Below are positions 25,507-34,391 of a stretch of 64,000 nt of DNA, piece after piece; within the stretch, counting starts at the first letter, position 1; each line of letters opens with the position of its first letter. The position numbers and the translations under genes are program-made. Source of the stretch: Tyzzerella sp. (lineage in GTDB: Bacteria > Bacillota > Clostridia > Lachnospirales > Lachnospiraceae); NCBI GenBank assembly GCA_017465565.1, contig JAFTWA010000013.1, positions 1-64,000 on the forward strand, given 5' to 3'. The notes under the pieces were generated by a model, which did not search any database, was not told where the DNA came from, and saw only the letters and a program-made list of their open reading frames with translations.

Positions 25507-27681
25507 ATGAAGCGTATCCGTATTGATGCCCAGAGTATGAAAGAATATTTTGGGCAGAGAAAGCAGCGCAGACAAAGAATTTTAGAAGAAAGAAGAAATA
25601 GTGCATTTGCAAAGAAGATGCAGCCGGTTTATCTGTGGATGAACCGTCTGTCTCTTCTGTTACATGCATTCTGGGCATGCTTCTTGAACTTTGTAATTGA
25701 AGCAATTTCAAGACATTCACCAGTGAAGGCATGGGAGTATATGCTTATGTCACCATGGACATTTTTGTTTAATGCGTATTTGATTTTTATTACGTTCTTA
25801 TTGGTTTATTTGGTCAGACGGCGAGTGTTTTTCCGAATTATAATCAGTGTAGTTTGGCTGATATTAGGATGTGTAAATGGTTATATGCTGAGTGTCAGAG
25901 TAACACCGTTTAATGCACAGGACCTTAAGGTTGTAGACGATGCGGTGACCATGATTGACAAATATTTTACTGGTTTACAGGGCGCAATGCTTATCATTGG
26001 CATATTAGCCGTTATCGTCTGGCTTATCTCAATGTGGAGACGAGGGGGACAGTATACAGGGAAAATGTATCGTATTGCAGCATTAGCTGTAATTGTTGCA
26101 GCATTTGCTACAGTTGGTACAGTGACGAATTTTGCAATTGAAAAGCGTGTAATTTCAAACTATTTTGGGAATATCGCATTTGCATATGAGGACTATGGTT
26201 TGCCATACTGTTTTAGTACAAGCTTATTTAATACAGGTATTTCACAGCCAAGCGGCTATAGTGAAGAAACGATTAATGGGCTTACAGGGGATGGAACGCT
26301 TTCAAAGTCCAGTACAAGCAGAGAAGAGATGCCAAATATTATTTTAATTCAATTGGAATCCTTCTTTGATACCTATGAAGCAGAATTTTTCACAACATCC
26401 GAAGACCCAATTCCAACGTTCCATTATTTAATGGAAAATTATTCGAGTGGATATTTCATGGTGCCATCAGTAGGCGCTGGTACAGCGAATACAGAATTCG
26501 AAGTGCTGACAGGTATGAGTCTGCGTTATTTTGGACCGGGAGAATATCCTTATAAAACAATTGTTAAGTATCAGCCTATGGAAAGTGCAGCAACGGCACT
26601 TAAGGAATTTGGGTACGGTGCGCACGCCCTCCATAATAATGGTGGTAATTTTTACAGCCGTGCAGATGTATTTAACAATATGGGATTTGATTCTTATACA
26701 AGCAAAGAGTTTATGAACATTCTCGAGCTTACAGAAAATGGCTGGGCGACAGATGATATTTTGACTGAACACATTTTGAATGCAATGGATTCGACCGAGC
26801 ATCAGGATTTTGTATTCGGTATTACGGTAGAGGGTCATGGTGATTATCCAGAAGAACCAGTAATCGAGAATCCAAGAATTCAGGTAAATGGAATTGAAGA
26901 TGAAGGTAAAGCAAATGCATGGGAATATTTTGTGAATCATCTTTATGAGACCGATAAATTTATTGCAGATTTAATCGGCGAACTGGAAGAACGTGGAGAG
27001 CCATCAGTGCTCATTCTCTATGGAGACCACCTGCCAACAATGGGATTAGAGGCATCTGATTTAAAGAGCCGTTATTTGTTTAATACAAACTATGTTATCT
27101 GGGATAATATCGGTCTTGAAAAAGAAGATAGAAATATTCCGACGTATCAGTTGATGGCGGATGTATTTGAAAAATTAGACATCCATTCTGGAACGATTTT
27201 CAACTATCATCAGACAAGACGCCAGACCAACCATTATCTCTCTGATTTGGAGCTCCTGCAGTATGACATGCTGTATGGTAAAAATTATGTTTATGGTGGT
27301 GAGGAAAATGCACCGACCGTAGATGGAAGCTTCCAGATGGGAATTTTGGATGTGACTTTAACTGGTAACATTGAGCAGCATAAAGAGGTCTACGTAATCT
27401 TTGGCGAAAATATGACAAAGAATAGTAAGATTTATGTCAATGGCAATAAGGAAACGACGAAGTTTTATAACGATGCGCGAATTGCATTGAAGGATGTAGA
27501 GTTAGAAGAAGGGGACAGGATTGTGGTAAGCCAGGTTGGTTCAAGCAACCGTGTATTCCGCTCATCACCAGAATATGTATATACAAATGGGAAGCTGGTG
27601 GAAGCTTCTATGTATGTTCCGCCGGCAGAGAATGTGGCTGAGCCAGTGACAGATGACGCAGTCGAAACAGAAACTCCTTAA
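25507..27681 (+). CDS. LTA synthase family sulfatase-fold membrane protein
   Basis: A 724-residue protein. About five N-terminal membrane helices (about 40-210) are followed by an extracellular sulfatase-fold domain (about 275-600). The metal and nucleophile region is NIILIQLESFFD, the likely nucleophile Thr is in GAGTANTEFEVL, and late metal ligands are in VEGHGDYP and LYGDHLP. LtaS-type enzymes transfer glycerol-phosphate to lipoteichoic acid; the polymer made here is not known. A C-terminal extension of about 100 residues looks beta-rich. The ATG at 25507 follows gagagg. Confidence 0.88.
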   Translation: MKRIRIDAQSMKEYFGQRKQRRQRILEERRNSAFAKKMQPVYLWMNRLSLLLHAFWACFLNFVIEAISRHSPVKAWEYMLMSPWTFLFNAYLIFITFLLVYLVRRRVFFRIIISVVWLILGCVNGYMLSVRVTPFNAQDLKVVDDAVTMIDKYFTGLQGAMLIIGILAVIVWLISMWRRGGQYTGKMYRIAALAVIVAAFATVGTVTNFAIEKRVISNYFGNIAFAYEDYGLPYCFSTSLFNTGISQPSGYSEETINGLTGDGTLSKSSTSREEMPNIILIQLESFFDTYEAEFFTTSEDPIPTFHYLMENYSSGYFMVPSVGAGTANTEFEVLTGMSLRYFGPGEYPYKTIVKYQPMESAATALKEFGYGAHALHNNGGNFYSRADVFNNMGFDSYTSKEFMNILELTENGWATDDILTEHILNAMDSTEHQDFVFGITVEGHGDYPEEPVIENPRIQVNGIEDEGKANAWEYFVNHLYETDKFIADLIGELEERGEPSVLILYGDHLPTMGLEASDLKSRYLFNTNYVIWDNIGLEKEDRNIPTYQLMADVFEKLDIHSGTIFNYHQTRRQTNHYLSDLELLQYDMLYGKNYVYGGEENAPTVDGSFQMGILDVTLTGNIEQHKEVYVIFGENMTKNSKIYVNGNKETTKFYNDARIALKDVELEEGDRIVVSQVGSSNRVFRSSPEYVYTNGKLVEASMYVPPAENVAEPVTDDAVETETP

Positions 27682-27772
27682 GATGTAGAGAAAACACGAA
27701 AAATGCGCACGGAAACGTATTGATTTTTCGGGAGGAAGTGCGTATGATGAATTTGTTAGGGGAGGAATTTGT

Positions 27773-27904
27773 ATGCTGAATTTTGAAGAAGAATTGAAAA
27801 AATTTAAACCTTGTCTTGAGGTGGAAGAACTCGAAGAAGCTGTTTATCAGGAGGATTTAACTGATATGACAGATATTTTGAAAGAAGTTATGCAACAGAA
27901 ATAA
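27773..27904 (+). CDS. Small acidic hypothetical protein (43 aa)
   Basis: A 43-residue frame starting MLNFEEELKKFKPC, with amphipathic, Glu-rich helices. ggggagg lies upstream with good spacing, and an 11-codon frame just before it (27744) could couple translation. It stands 22 bases before the TPR gene, so it is probably in that operon. I recognise no family. It could be a small regulator or partner of the TPR protein, which is inference. Confidence 0.55.
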   Translation: MLNFEEELKKFKPCLEVEELEEAVYQEDLTDMTDILKEVMQQK

Positions 27905-27925
27905 ATGAGAACGATGGTGGACTAA

Positions 27926-29245
27926 GTGGAATATACGAAAAGATTTATATATCAGTCAAATCAATGGTATAACGATGGTCTGAAAAAAGCGAACATTCGT
28001 GATATGTCGGGTGCGATTGCTTCTTTGAAAAAGAGTCTTCAGTATAACCGTGATAATATTGCTGCGAGAAACCTCCTTGGACTTGTGTACTACGGCCGGG
28101 GAGAAGTGGTAGAAGCACTGGTAGAGTGGGTAATCAGCAAAAATATTAAGACACATGGTAATATAGCAAATTACTATATTAAAAAAGTGCAGGAGACACA
28201 GAGTGAACTGGAAGCAATCAATCAGGCAATTAAGAAATACAATCAGTGTCTGGTTTATTGCCAGCAGGGTGGCGAGGATTTGGCTGCAATTCAGCTCAAA
28301 AAAGTGATTGCAGCACATCCAACGTTTCTAAGAGCTCATCAGCTGCTTGCACTGCTCTATATACAGACAGAGCAGTATGCGAAGGCGAGACAGTTGATTC
28401 GAAAGGCACACAAGCTGGACACAACGAATGAAATCACTCTTCGTTATATGCATGAGTTAAAACAATTACATAAAGATAAAGCTGCGAAACTGAAAGAAGA
28501 TAAAGCGCAGACAGTTTCTTATAAGCTTGGAAACGAGACAATTATTCAGCCGGTTTCTGCCACATTAAAAGACAATGCGACGCTGATTACAATCCTCAAT
28601 ATTGTTATTGGTCTGGCAGTTGGGGCAGCAGTTGTCTGGTTTTTGGCAGTTCCAACTATGAAGCAGAACATGTCAGCAAAAACAAATAAAGATATTATTG
28701 TCTATAGTGAACAGATTGCGGCGCTGGAAAGCGAAATCGATTTGATGAAGAGAGATCTGGATGCTTATGCAGCAGAGAGCGAAGCAACAGCGGCAGAAAA
28801 GGAAATTGCAGCTGGAACATCGGCTAGCTATGAAGCACTCGTAGCGGTAATCGAACATTATCATCAGGCCGGGTATAAGCGTTCTACCCTGGTGGACGAG
28901 ATTCTGGCAGTGAATACCGCTTCTTTGGGGGAAACAGGAAGGGCAACCTATGATAAGATTTCCCAAGAGGTTTTTGGGGCAGAGTGTCAGGAACTTTACG
29001 CGACAGCAACTACAAGTTATGCGGCAAATGGTTTCAAACGTGCAGCAGAGAGTCTGGAACGCATTATGCAGATGGATGAAAAATATGCAGATGGACAGGC
29101 CATATTACTTTTGATGCAAACGTACCAAAAGCAGGGCGATGCAGAAAAGGCAAATGCAAAATACCAAAGAATTTTAGAACTGTTACCAGAAACGCAGGTT
29201 GCAAAGGATGCAGCAGCGTTAATGACTGGGCAAGCAGGGCAATAA
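27926..29245 (+). CDS. TPR-repeat membrane protein
   Basis: A 439-residue protein with tetratricopeptide repeats in the N-terminal half (about 15-175, such as ALVEWVISKNIKT and QLLALLYIQTEQYAKARQLI). One membrane helix follows (about 217-245, LITILNIVIGLAVGAAVVWFLAV), then a coiled coil (about 250-290) and a second repeat region at the C-terminus. Start GTG at 27926 after ggtgg; an ATG is not available nearby. The layout suggests a scaffold with a cytoplasmic and an outer repeat domain. Binding partners are unknown. Confidence 0.85.
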   Translation: MEYTKRFIYQSNQWYNDGLKKANIRDMSGAIASLKKSLQYNRDNIAARNLLGLVYYGRGEVVEALVEWVISKNIKTHGNIANYYIKKVQETQSELEAINQAIKKYNQCLVYCQQGGEDLAAIQLKKVIAAHPTFLRAHQLLALLYIQTEQYAKARQLIRKAHKLDTTNEITLRYMHELKQLHKDKAAKLKEDKAQTVSYKLGNETIIQPVSATLKDNATLITILNIVIGLAVGAAVVWFLAVPTMKQNMSAKTNKDIIVYSEQIAALESEIDLMKRDLDAYAAESEATAAEKEIAAGTSASYEALVAVIEHYHQAGYKRSTLVDEILAVNTASLGETGRATYDKISQEVFGAECQELYATATTSYAANGFKRAAESLERIMQMDEKYADGQAILLLMQTYQKQGDAEKANAKYQRILELLPETQVAKDAAALMTGQAGQ

Positions 29246-29258
29246 AGATACGAAAGAA

Positions 29259-29290
29259 AAGGATATGCAAGGGAAGCATATCCTTTTTTT
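29259..29290 (+). terminator. Terminator after the TPR gene
   Basis: aaggatatgc-aaggga-gcatatcctt and T-run just before spoIIAA. Confidence 0.85.
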
Positions 29291-29321
29291 GCGTCTATAT
29301 AGAAGAATAGGGGGAATATAA

Positions 29322-29636
29322 ATGAGATATCAGGTACAGGAAAACTGTCTTACCATTTTCCTGCCAAAGGAATTGGACCATCACAATGCAGAAAAAATCC
29401 GAAAAAAATCGGACCGGTTAATCCAGAAGCATCACATCAAATGTGTGATTTTTGATTTTGAGGAGACAAACTTTATGGATAGCTCAGGAATTGGCGTGAT
29501 TATGGGGAGATATCGCACCATTTATCTGCTTGGTGGTGAAGTGTGGGCAGTAAACACGAATGAGAGAATGAAAAAGATTTTGACGATGTCTGGCGTGACG
29601 AAAATAATTCAGATTTATGAGGAGGAAGAAGTATGA
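29322..29636 (+). CDS. spoIIAA: Anti-sigma F factor antagonist SpoIIAA
   Basis: A 104-residue STAS-domain protein. The phosphorylated Ser lies in FMDSSGIGVI (51-60). Unphosphorylated SpoIIAA frees sigma F from SpoIIAB in the forespore. It overlaps the start of spoIIAB by 4 bases. The operon order AA-AB-AC is the usual one. Confidence 0.95.
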   Translation: MRYQVQENCLTIFLPKELDHHNAEKIRKKSDRLIQKHHIKCVIFDFEETNFMDSSGIGVIMGRYRTIYLLGGEVWAVNTNERMKKILTMSGVTKIIQIYEEEEV

Positions 29637-30088
29637 AAAACACGAATGAAATGGAACTTATTTTTGAAAGCAGGTCGGTAAATGAGGGATTTGCAAGGGT
29701 TGCAGTGGCTTCATTCATGACACAGTTAAATCCTACCTTGGAGGAAGTGGCAGATGTGAAGACTGCGGTGTCGGAAGCGGTAACGAATGCGATTATCCAT
29801 GGCTATGAAAGAGATGTTCAGAAAATATGGATTCGCTGCCGAATGGAAGATGCGGTTTTGTACATAGAAGTGGAAGACAGGGGAATTGGAATTGCAGATG
29901 TGGAGCAGGCAATGCAGCCATTATTTACAACCAGACCAGAATTAGAACGTTCAGGGATGGGATTCTCTTTTATGGAAGCTTTTATGGATGAAATTAAAGT
30001 GGAGTCAGAACCAGGAAAAGGAACAGTTGTAAAAATGCAGAAAAAAATCGGAAAAGGAAGAGAATTATGGAGCACACAATCGCTTTGA
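29633..30088 (+). CDS. spoIIAB: Anti-sigma F factor / serine kinase SpoIIAB
   Basis: A 151-residue GHKL-fold kinase that binds and blocks sigma F and phosphorylates SpoIIAA. The N box is AVSEAVTNAIIHGY and the G box region is DRGIGI and RSGMGFSFMEAFMD. It overlaps spoIIAC by 22 bases, so the pair is translationally linked. Confidence 0.95.
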   Translation: MKNTNEMELIFESRSVNEGFARVAVASFMTQLNPTLEEVADVKTAVSEAVTNAIIHGYERDVQKIWIRCRMEDAVLYIEVEDRGIGIADVEQAMQPLFTTRPELERSGMGFSFMEAFMDEIKVESEPGKGTVVKMQKKIGKGRELWSTQSL

Positions 30089-30792
30089 TTCAGAGGTCTC
30101 ACGACGGGGATGAAAAAGCGAGGGCGCAGCTGGTGGAAGAAAATATGGGGCTTATCTGGTGCGTGGTCCGAAGGTTTTATGGGAGAGGCGTGGAACCGGA
30201 CGATTTATTTCAGATTGGCAGTATTGGATTACTCAAGGCTATCGATAAATTTGATTTGTCATTCGACGTGAAGTTTTCCACCTATGCAGTGCCCATGATT
30301 TCAGGGGAAATTAAACGATTTCTTCGGGATGACGGCATGATCAAGGTTAGCCGTTCTTTGAAAGAACTTTCTTATAAAGCACATCTGGCGAGGGAGAAAT
30401 TGCAGGAGAAGCTGCAAAGGGACCCAACGCTGGAAGAATTGGCAGAAGAGATGCAGGTTGAAAAAGAAGATTTGGTTATGGCATTGGATTCTGGAAATGA
30501 AGTGGAATCTCTTTACAAACCAGTTTATCAAAAGGATGGAAATGAAGTAGCGTTAATGGAAAAACTGGAAGAGAAAGAGGTTCAGGAGGAAAAGATTCTG
30601 AACCGGATGCTGTTAAAAGAACTTTTAGATGGTCTGGAAAAAGAAGCCAGACAGTTGATTTATTTGCGGTATTTTGCAAATAAGACGCAGACAGAAATAG
30701 GGAAAGAACTAGGTATTTCCCAGGTTCAGGTTTCCAGAATGGAGAAGAAAATATTAAAGAGTCTGCGGGGGAAAATCGATGAAGGAGCATAG
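30067..30792 (+). CDS. sigF: RNA polymerase sigma F factor SpoIIAC
   Basis: A 241-residue sigma-70 family factor of the sporulation type. Region 2 has EENMGLIWCVVRRFYGRGVEPDDLFQIGSIG patterns, region 3 has SRSLKELSYKA, and region 4 has the TQTEIGKELGISQVQVSR helix-turn-helix. It drives early forespore genes and is held by SpoIIAB. It is followed by a terminator. Confidence 0.95.
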   Translation: MEHTIALIQRSHDGDEKARAQLVEENMGLIWCVVRRFYGRGVEPDDLFQIGSIGLLKAIDKFDLSFDVKFSTYAVPMISGEIKRFLRDDGMIKVSRSLKELSYKAHLAREKLQEKLQRDPTLEELAEEMQVEKEDLVMALDSGNEVESLYKPVYQKDGNEVALMEKLEEKEVQEEKILNRMLLKELLDGLEKEARQLIYLRYFANKTQTEIGKELGISQVQVSRMEKKILKSLRGKIDEGA

Positions 30793-30798
30793 TCAGAA

Positions 30799-30830
30799 GC
30801 AGGAAGTCTGAAAAAGATTTCCTGTTTTTT
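30799..30830 (+). terminator. Terminator after sigF
   Basis: caggaa...ttcctg hairpin (30800-30824) with a T-run, seven bases past the stop. Confidence 0.7.
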
Positions 30831-30859
30831 GTATGTTTTGTAATGAAATAGCCATACTA
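30831..30859 (+). promoter_or_regulatory. Sigma G/F-like promoter of the spoVA operon
   Basis: GTATG (30831-30835), 17 bases, CATACTA (30853-30859). This resembles the forespore sigma pattern (GNATR, then CATnnTA). It fits the forespore expression known for spoVA. The spacer is slightly long, so the call is tentative. Confidence 0.45.
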
Positions 30860-30881
30860 TCACTAAAGGAAGGTGAGAGTT

Positions 30882-31049
30882 ATGGAAAAAGCAAGAAAAA
30901 GGGTTCGCATTTGTTTGCTGTGTGTGGTGCTAACAGCAATAATAGTGGGAATCCTTTATTATTATAATGAACTGCAGGACGAATCCATCAAAGGAGAAGG
31001 GACTTTGATTACAGTAATTGACACAGGATGGAGCCGCCTATGTCAGTAG
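30882..31049 (+). CDS. Small single-pass membrane protein before spoVAA (55 aa)
   Basis: A 55-residue frame: a basic N-terminus (MEKARKRVRIC), one membrane helix (about 12-29, CLLCVVLTAIIVGILYYY) and a short outer tail. aaggaaggtgag lies just upstream. It overlaps the spoVAA start by 10 bases, so it would be co-translated in the forespore. I recognise no family. It could be a small partner of the SpoVA channel, which is inference from position. Confidence 0.65.
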   Translation: MEKARKRVRICLLCVVLTAIIVGILYYYNELQDESIKGEGTLITVIDTGWSRLCQ

Positions 31050-31717
31050 CAAACGAGACATTATATATCAAAGGTGAGCAGAGCGTAGAGGTACAGACAA
31101 GGGATGTAAGGCTTGGGGATTTGGTGGCCATGGAATGTGGTCAGCAGAATATTGTCTCTAAGCTTAAGACATTAAAGATTCTAAAAATGCCGGAAAAGGG
31201 ACAGCATAGATTTGTAATATCCGTCCTGAAAATTATTGAGTGTATTCATAAAGAATATCCAAATCTCGAAATTCAAAACCTGGGTTCGCCAGATTTCATT
31301 GTGACTTATGAGGCAAGGGGAAAGAAAAATAAATTTTTAGAAGGATGCAAGATAGTATTGGTGGTTATCACTACATTTATAGGTGCAGCATTTGCGATTA
31401 TGACATTCAATAATGATTCTGGAATTACAACGCTATTCGACCAGATATATGAGGCGCTCATGGGAAGTCCAAAAGAAGGATTTTCCATTCTAGAGCTGTC
31501 CTATAGCATTGGTATCATTGTAGGAATCTTAGTGTTCTTTAATCATTTTGGTAAAAAGAAATTCTCCGTGGACCCTACACCAATCGAAGTGGAAATGCGT
31601 TTATATGAAAAGGATATTCAGACAACATTGATAGAAAACTATTCGAGAAAGGGGCAGGAACTGGATGTGGGGAAATCAGATTCTAAATCAGGTTCTTCTG
31701 GTGGTGATCGGTCTTAG
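31040..31717 (+). CDS. spoVAA: Stage V sporulation protein AA
   Basis: A 225-residue protein. The N-terminal domain (about 1-95) faces the cytoplasm or membrane surface, and two membrane helices follow (about 105-130 and 155-175). VFFNHFGKKKFSVDPTPIEVEMRLYEKDIQTTLIE near the end is typical. SpoVA proteins move dipicolinate into spores and out at germination. The ATG at 31040 is chosen for ggatggag upstream; 31028 is an alternative. Confidence 0.9.
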   Translation: MSVANETLYIKGEQSVEVQTRDVRLGDLVAMECGQQNIVSKLKTLKILKMPEKGQHRFVISVLKIIECIHKEYPNLEIQNLGSPDFIVTYEARGKKNKFLEGCKIVLVVITTFIGAAFAIMTFNNDSGITTLFDQIYEALMGSPKEGFSILELSYSIGIIVGILVFFNHFGKKKFSVDPTPIEVEMRLYEKDIQTTLIENYSRKGQELDVGKSDSKSGSSGGDRS

Positions 31718-32093
31718 CTCAGGAGTGGTTGTAGCAGGCGGCTTGTTTGGATTTATTGTAAGTCTGGGCGTAGTTTCCGATTTGGCGGACCGCACGCATA
31801 CAGGGCACATGGTTTTACTCTATGAAGATATAATTGCACTCGGTGGAATTGTGGGGAATTTGTGGTATGTATATCAGTTTCAATTTGGAGAGTCTGTAGT
31901 AATGCTTGGCATTTTTGGACTTTTTGCTGGTATATTCGTAGGATGCTGGACCATGGCTATCGCAGAGATTTTAAATGTTTTTCCAATATTTATACGGCGT
32001 GGCAAGCTGGTTCGGGCTGTGCCTTATATTATTTTGGGTCTTGCCATTGGCAAAGGAGCCGGTAATTTGATTTATTTCATTTTGGGATGGTAG
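31665..32093 (+). CDS. spoVAB: Stage V sporulation protein AB
   Basis: A 142-residue integral membrane protein with four to five helices, including VVVAGGLFGFIVSLGVVSDLA and the end helix GLAIGKGAGNLIYFILGW. Its start overlaps the spoVAA end by 53 bases. Members act with SpoVAA in the dipicolinate channel machinery. Confidence 0.92.
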   Translation: MWGNQILNQVLLVVIGLSSGVVVAGGLFGFIVSLGVVSDLADRTHTGHMVLLYEDIIALGGIVGNLWYVYQFQFGESVVMLGIFGLFAGIFVGCWTMAIAEILNVFPIFIRRGKLVRAVPYIILGLAIGKGAGNLIYFILGW

Positions 32094-32105
32094 AAAGGGA
32101 AATTT

Positions 32106-32561
32106 ATGAACGATACAAAACAAATGCAACAAAAAGAATATCAAGCTTATGTCAAGCAGAAGACACCGGTGCACAACGTGTACTTAAATATGGCGAAGGC
32201 CTTTGTCACGGGTGGCATTATCTGTGTGATTGGACAGTTCATTTTGAATTATTGTAAGGATCAGGGATTGTCGGAAACTATTGCAGGTTCGTGGAGCTCG
32301 CTTGTATTGGTGCTTCTCAGTGTAATTTTGACAGGATTTAATATTTACCCCAAAATTGCAAAGTGGGGCGGGGCAGGGGCGCTTGTTCCGATTACAGGGT
32401 TTGCCAATTCTGTGGCGGCTCCGGCGATTGAATTCCAGAAAGAGGGGCAGGTCTTCGGTATTGGCTGTAAAATATTTACCATTGCGGGGCCGGTTATCTT
32501 GTATGGAATCTTCACGAGCTGGGTGCTGGGGATGATTTACTGGATATCGACGATGTTTTAA
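32106..32561 (+). CDS. spoVAC: Stage V sporulation protein AC
   Basis: A 151-residue membrane protein with PVHNVYLNMAKAFVTGGIIC near the start and WGGAGALVPITGFANSVAAPAIEFQKEG in the middle, the hallmark of SpoVAC. In Bacillus SpoVAC acts as a mechanosensitive channel for dipicolinate. Usually spoVAD follows directly; here a minus-strand plsY gene comes between. Confidence 0.95.
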   Translation: MNDTKQMQQKEYQAYVKQKTPVHNVYLNMAKAFVTGGIICVIGQFILNYCKDQGLSETIAGSWSSLVLVLLSVILTGFNIYPKIAKWGGAGALVPITGFANSVAAPAIEFQKEGQVFGIGCKIFTIAGPVILYGIFTSWVLGMIYWISTMF

Positions 32562-32573
32562 ATAAAGTAAAAA

Positions 32574-32613
32574 ATCGAGGCGTACCCACGTTTTGACGTT
32601 AGTATGCCTCGAT
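32574..32613. terminator. Bidirectional terminator between spoVAC and plsY
   Basis: atcgaggcgtac and gtatgcctcgat form a 12-bp stem between convergent genes, followed by a T-rich stretch. Confidence 0.75.
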
Positions 32614-32626
32614 GTGCTTTTGTGCC

Positions 32627-33238
32627 TTATGCTCTGTGGTCTCCCCGGTTTGCACTTCGGAGTCCAATTTCGGTTCCTTTATAAATCTTTACATAATTCA
32701 TTCGATGCTTATATACAATAACTGCAGTGGCAATTAATAAAATTACTGGCATAATCCAGTGCCGTGTACTAATACCGAAATACGCAGGAACTAAAGTAAT
32801 TGTCAGTGTAGTTCCAACCACAATGTAGTCTGTGACAAGCGTTGCGACTACTATTATGATGCCAATGACTAAACCTAGTTTCCAGTTCAGCGCCAGTGTC
32901 ATGCCGTAATAAGAAGCAAATCCTTTTCCACCTTTGAATTTCAAATAGAACGGAAAGATATGTCCGAGGACACTTGCTACTCCAGCAACCGCTCCAGCGT
33001 TTGGCAGATCAGGAAAAATAAGTCTGGCTAAAATGACTGCCAGCGCCGCTTTCCCTATATCGTGTAATGCAACCGCAATTCCGTGTTTCCAACCGAACAC
33101 TAACATAGCATTGGAAGCTCCAAGATTTTTTGAACCCCTTTCACGAATATCCACTCCCTTAAACTTGGATATGTATAATGACATGCTCGAGCAGCCTAAT
33201 GCGTAGCCAAGAATAATGACGATAATATATGACAACAT
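32627..33238 (-). CDS. plsY: Glycerol-3-phosphate acyltransferase PlsY
   Basis: A 203-residue membrane enzyme that acylates glycerol-3-phosphate from acyl-phosphate, the first step of phospholipid synthesis. Marker loops are GSKNLGASNAMLVFG and GHIFPFYLKFKGGKGFASYYG, plus a late VYKHRMNYVKIYKGTE. Five membrane helices are expected. ATG at 33238, with a long G-rich site upstream. It sits in reverse between spoVAC and spoVAD and has its own promoter-like TATAAT on the minus strand. Confidence 0.92.
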   Translation of the reverse strand: MLSYIIVIILGYALGCSSMSLYISKFKGVDIRERGSKNLGASNAMLVFGWKHGIAVALHDIGKAALAVILARLIFPDLPNAGAVAGVASVLGHIFPFYLKFKGGKGFASYYGMTLALNWKLGLVIGIIIVVATLVTDYIVVGTTLTITLVPAYFGISTRHWIMPVILLIATAVIVYKHRMNYVKIYKGTEIGLRSANRGDHRA

Positions 33239-33378
33239 AAAAATCCCCCTCTGCTGGAAATGTGTTTCTTTCGACAAATTATACCATAATATGAGCAAAA
33301 TGTCTTGGAAAAGCAGGGATTTATAGAATAAAAATGGTTTGCAGGGAAATAATAACGAAAAAAGGAAAGGGGACTGTC

Positions 33379-34383
33379 ATGTTAAAGGGAACTCAAAGCA
33401 TCGAATTCGATGATGCACCATATATTATTAGCCAAGCCTCGGTAGTTGGAAAAAAAGAAGGAGAGGGACCGTTAGGCCAAATGTTTGATTTGGTAGAAGA
33501 AACCAATCTTTTTGGACAGAACACCTGGGAGGAAGCGGAAAGTGAGATGCAGAAGCAAGCCTGCCAGTTGACCTTGAATAAGGCAAAATTGAAGCCGAAT
33601 GAAGTACATCATCTCTTTGGTGGTGATTTGCTCCGTCAGGGAATTGCAACATCAATGGGGATCATGGAGTTACAGATTCCTCTATTTGGACTCTTCGGAG
33701 CGTGTTCTACGTCCGGTGAGTCGATTGCCCTAAGTGCCATGAGTGTGGCGGCTGGTTATGGCGATTATGTGATGGCAGTAACATCAAGCCACTTTGGCAG
33801 TGCGGAGAAGGAATTCCGTTTTCCACTTGCTTATGCGAACCAGCGGCCACTTTCTGCACAGTGGACCGTTACTGGAAGCGGGGCGTTTTTAGTAGGAAAG
33901 CGAAAAAGTCATGTCAGGGTAGCTGGAGTTACGATTGGAAAAATTGTAGATTATGGGCTGAAGGACTCGCAGAATATGGGAGCATGTATGGCTCCGGCGG
34001 CATGTGATACGATTATTCAGCATTTAAGAGATTTTGGACGTCAGCCGTCGGATTATGACCGCATTTTTACAGGAGACCTTGGATATGTGGGGCAAAGCAT
34101 TTTGTTTGATTTAATGCGCAAAAGAGGTGAGGATATCAAACAAAATCATGTGGACTGCGGCATGCTGATTTTTGACCAGAAGACACAGGACACCCATGCG
34201 GGCGGAAGTGGCTGCGGATGTGCTGCGACTACGCTTGCTGCGTATGTTTTACCGAAATTAGAATCAGGAGAGTGGAAAAGAATTTTATTCGTACCGACAG
34301 GAGCGCTCATGTCGACAGTAAGTTTTAATGAAGGGAAAAGTGTTCCGGGAATTGCGCACGGGCTTGTGCTGGAGCACTGTTAG
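33379..34383 (+). CDS. spoVAD: Stage V sporulation protein AD
   Basis: A 334-residue thiolase-fold protein that binds dipicolinate. FGACSTSGESIALSAMSVAAGYGDYVMAV carries the conserved Cys region, and AGGSGCGCAATTLAAYVLP is near the end. ATG at 33379 follows aaaggaaagggg; the frame upstream to 33334 is not used. It is followed 8 bases later by spoVAE. Confidence 0.95.
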   Translation: MLKGTQSIEFDDAPYIISQASVVGKKEGEGPLGQMFDLVEETNLFGQNTWEEAESEMQKQACQLTLNKAKLKPNEVHHLFGGDLLRQGIATSMGIMELQIPLFGLFGACSTSGESIALSAMSVAAGYGDYVMAVTSSHFGSAEKEFRFPLAYANQRPLSAQWTVTGSGAFLVGKRKSHVRVAGVTIGKIVDYGLKDSQNMGACMAPAACDTIIQHLRDFGRQPSDYDRIFTGDLGYVGQSILFDLMRKRGEDIKQNHVDCGMLIFDQKTQDTHAGGSGCGCAATTLAAYVLPKLESGEWKRILFVPTGALMSTVSFNEGKSVPGIAHGLVLEHC

Positions 34384-34391
34384 GTGAAAAT

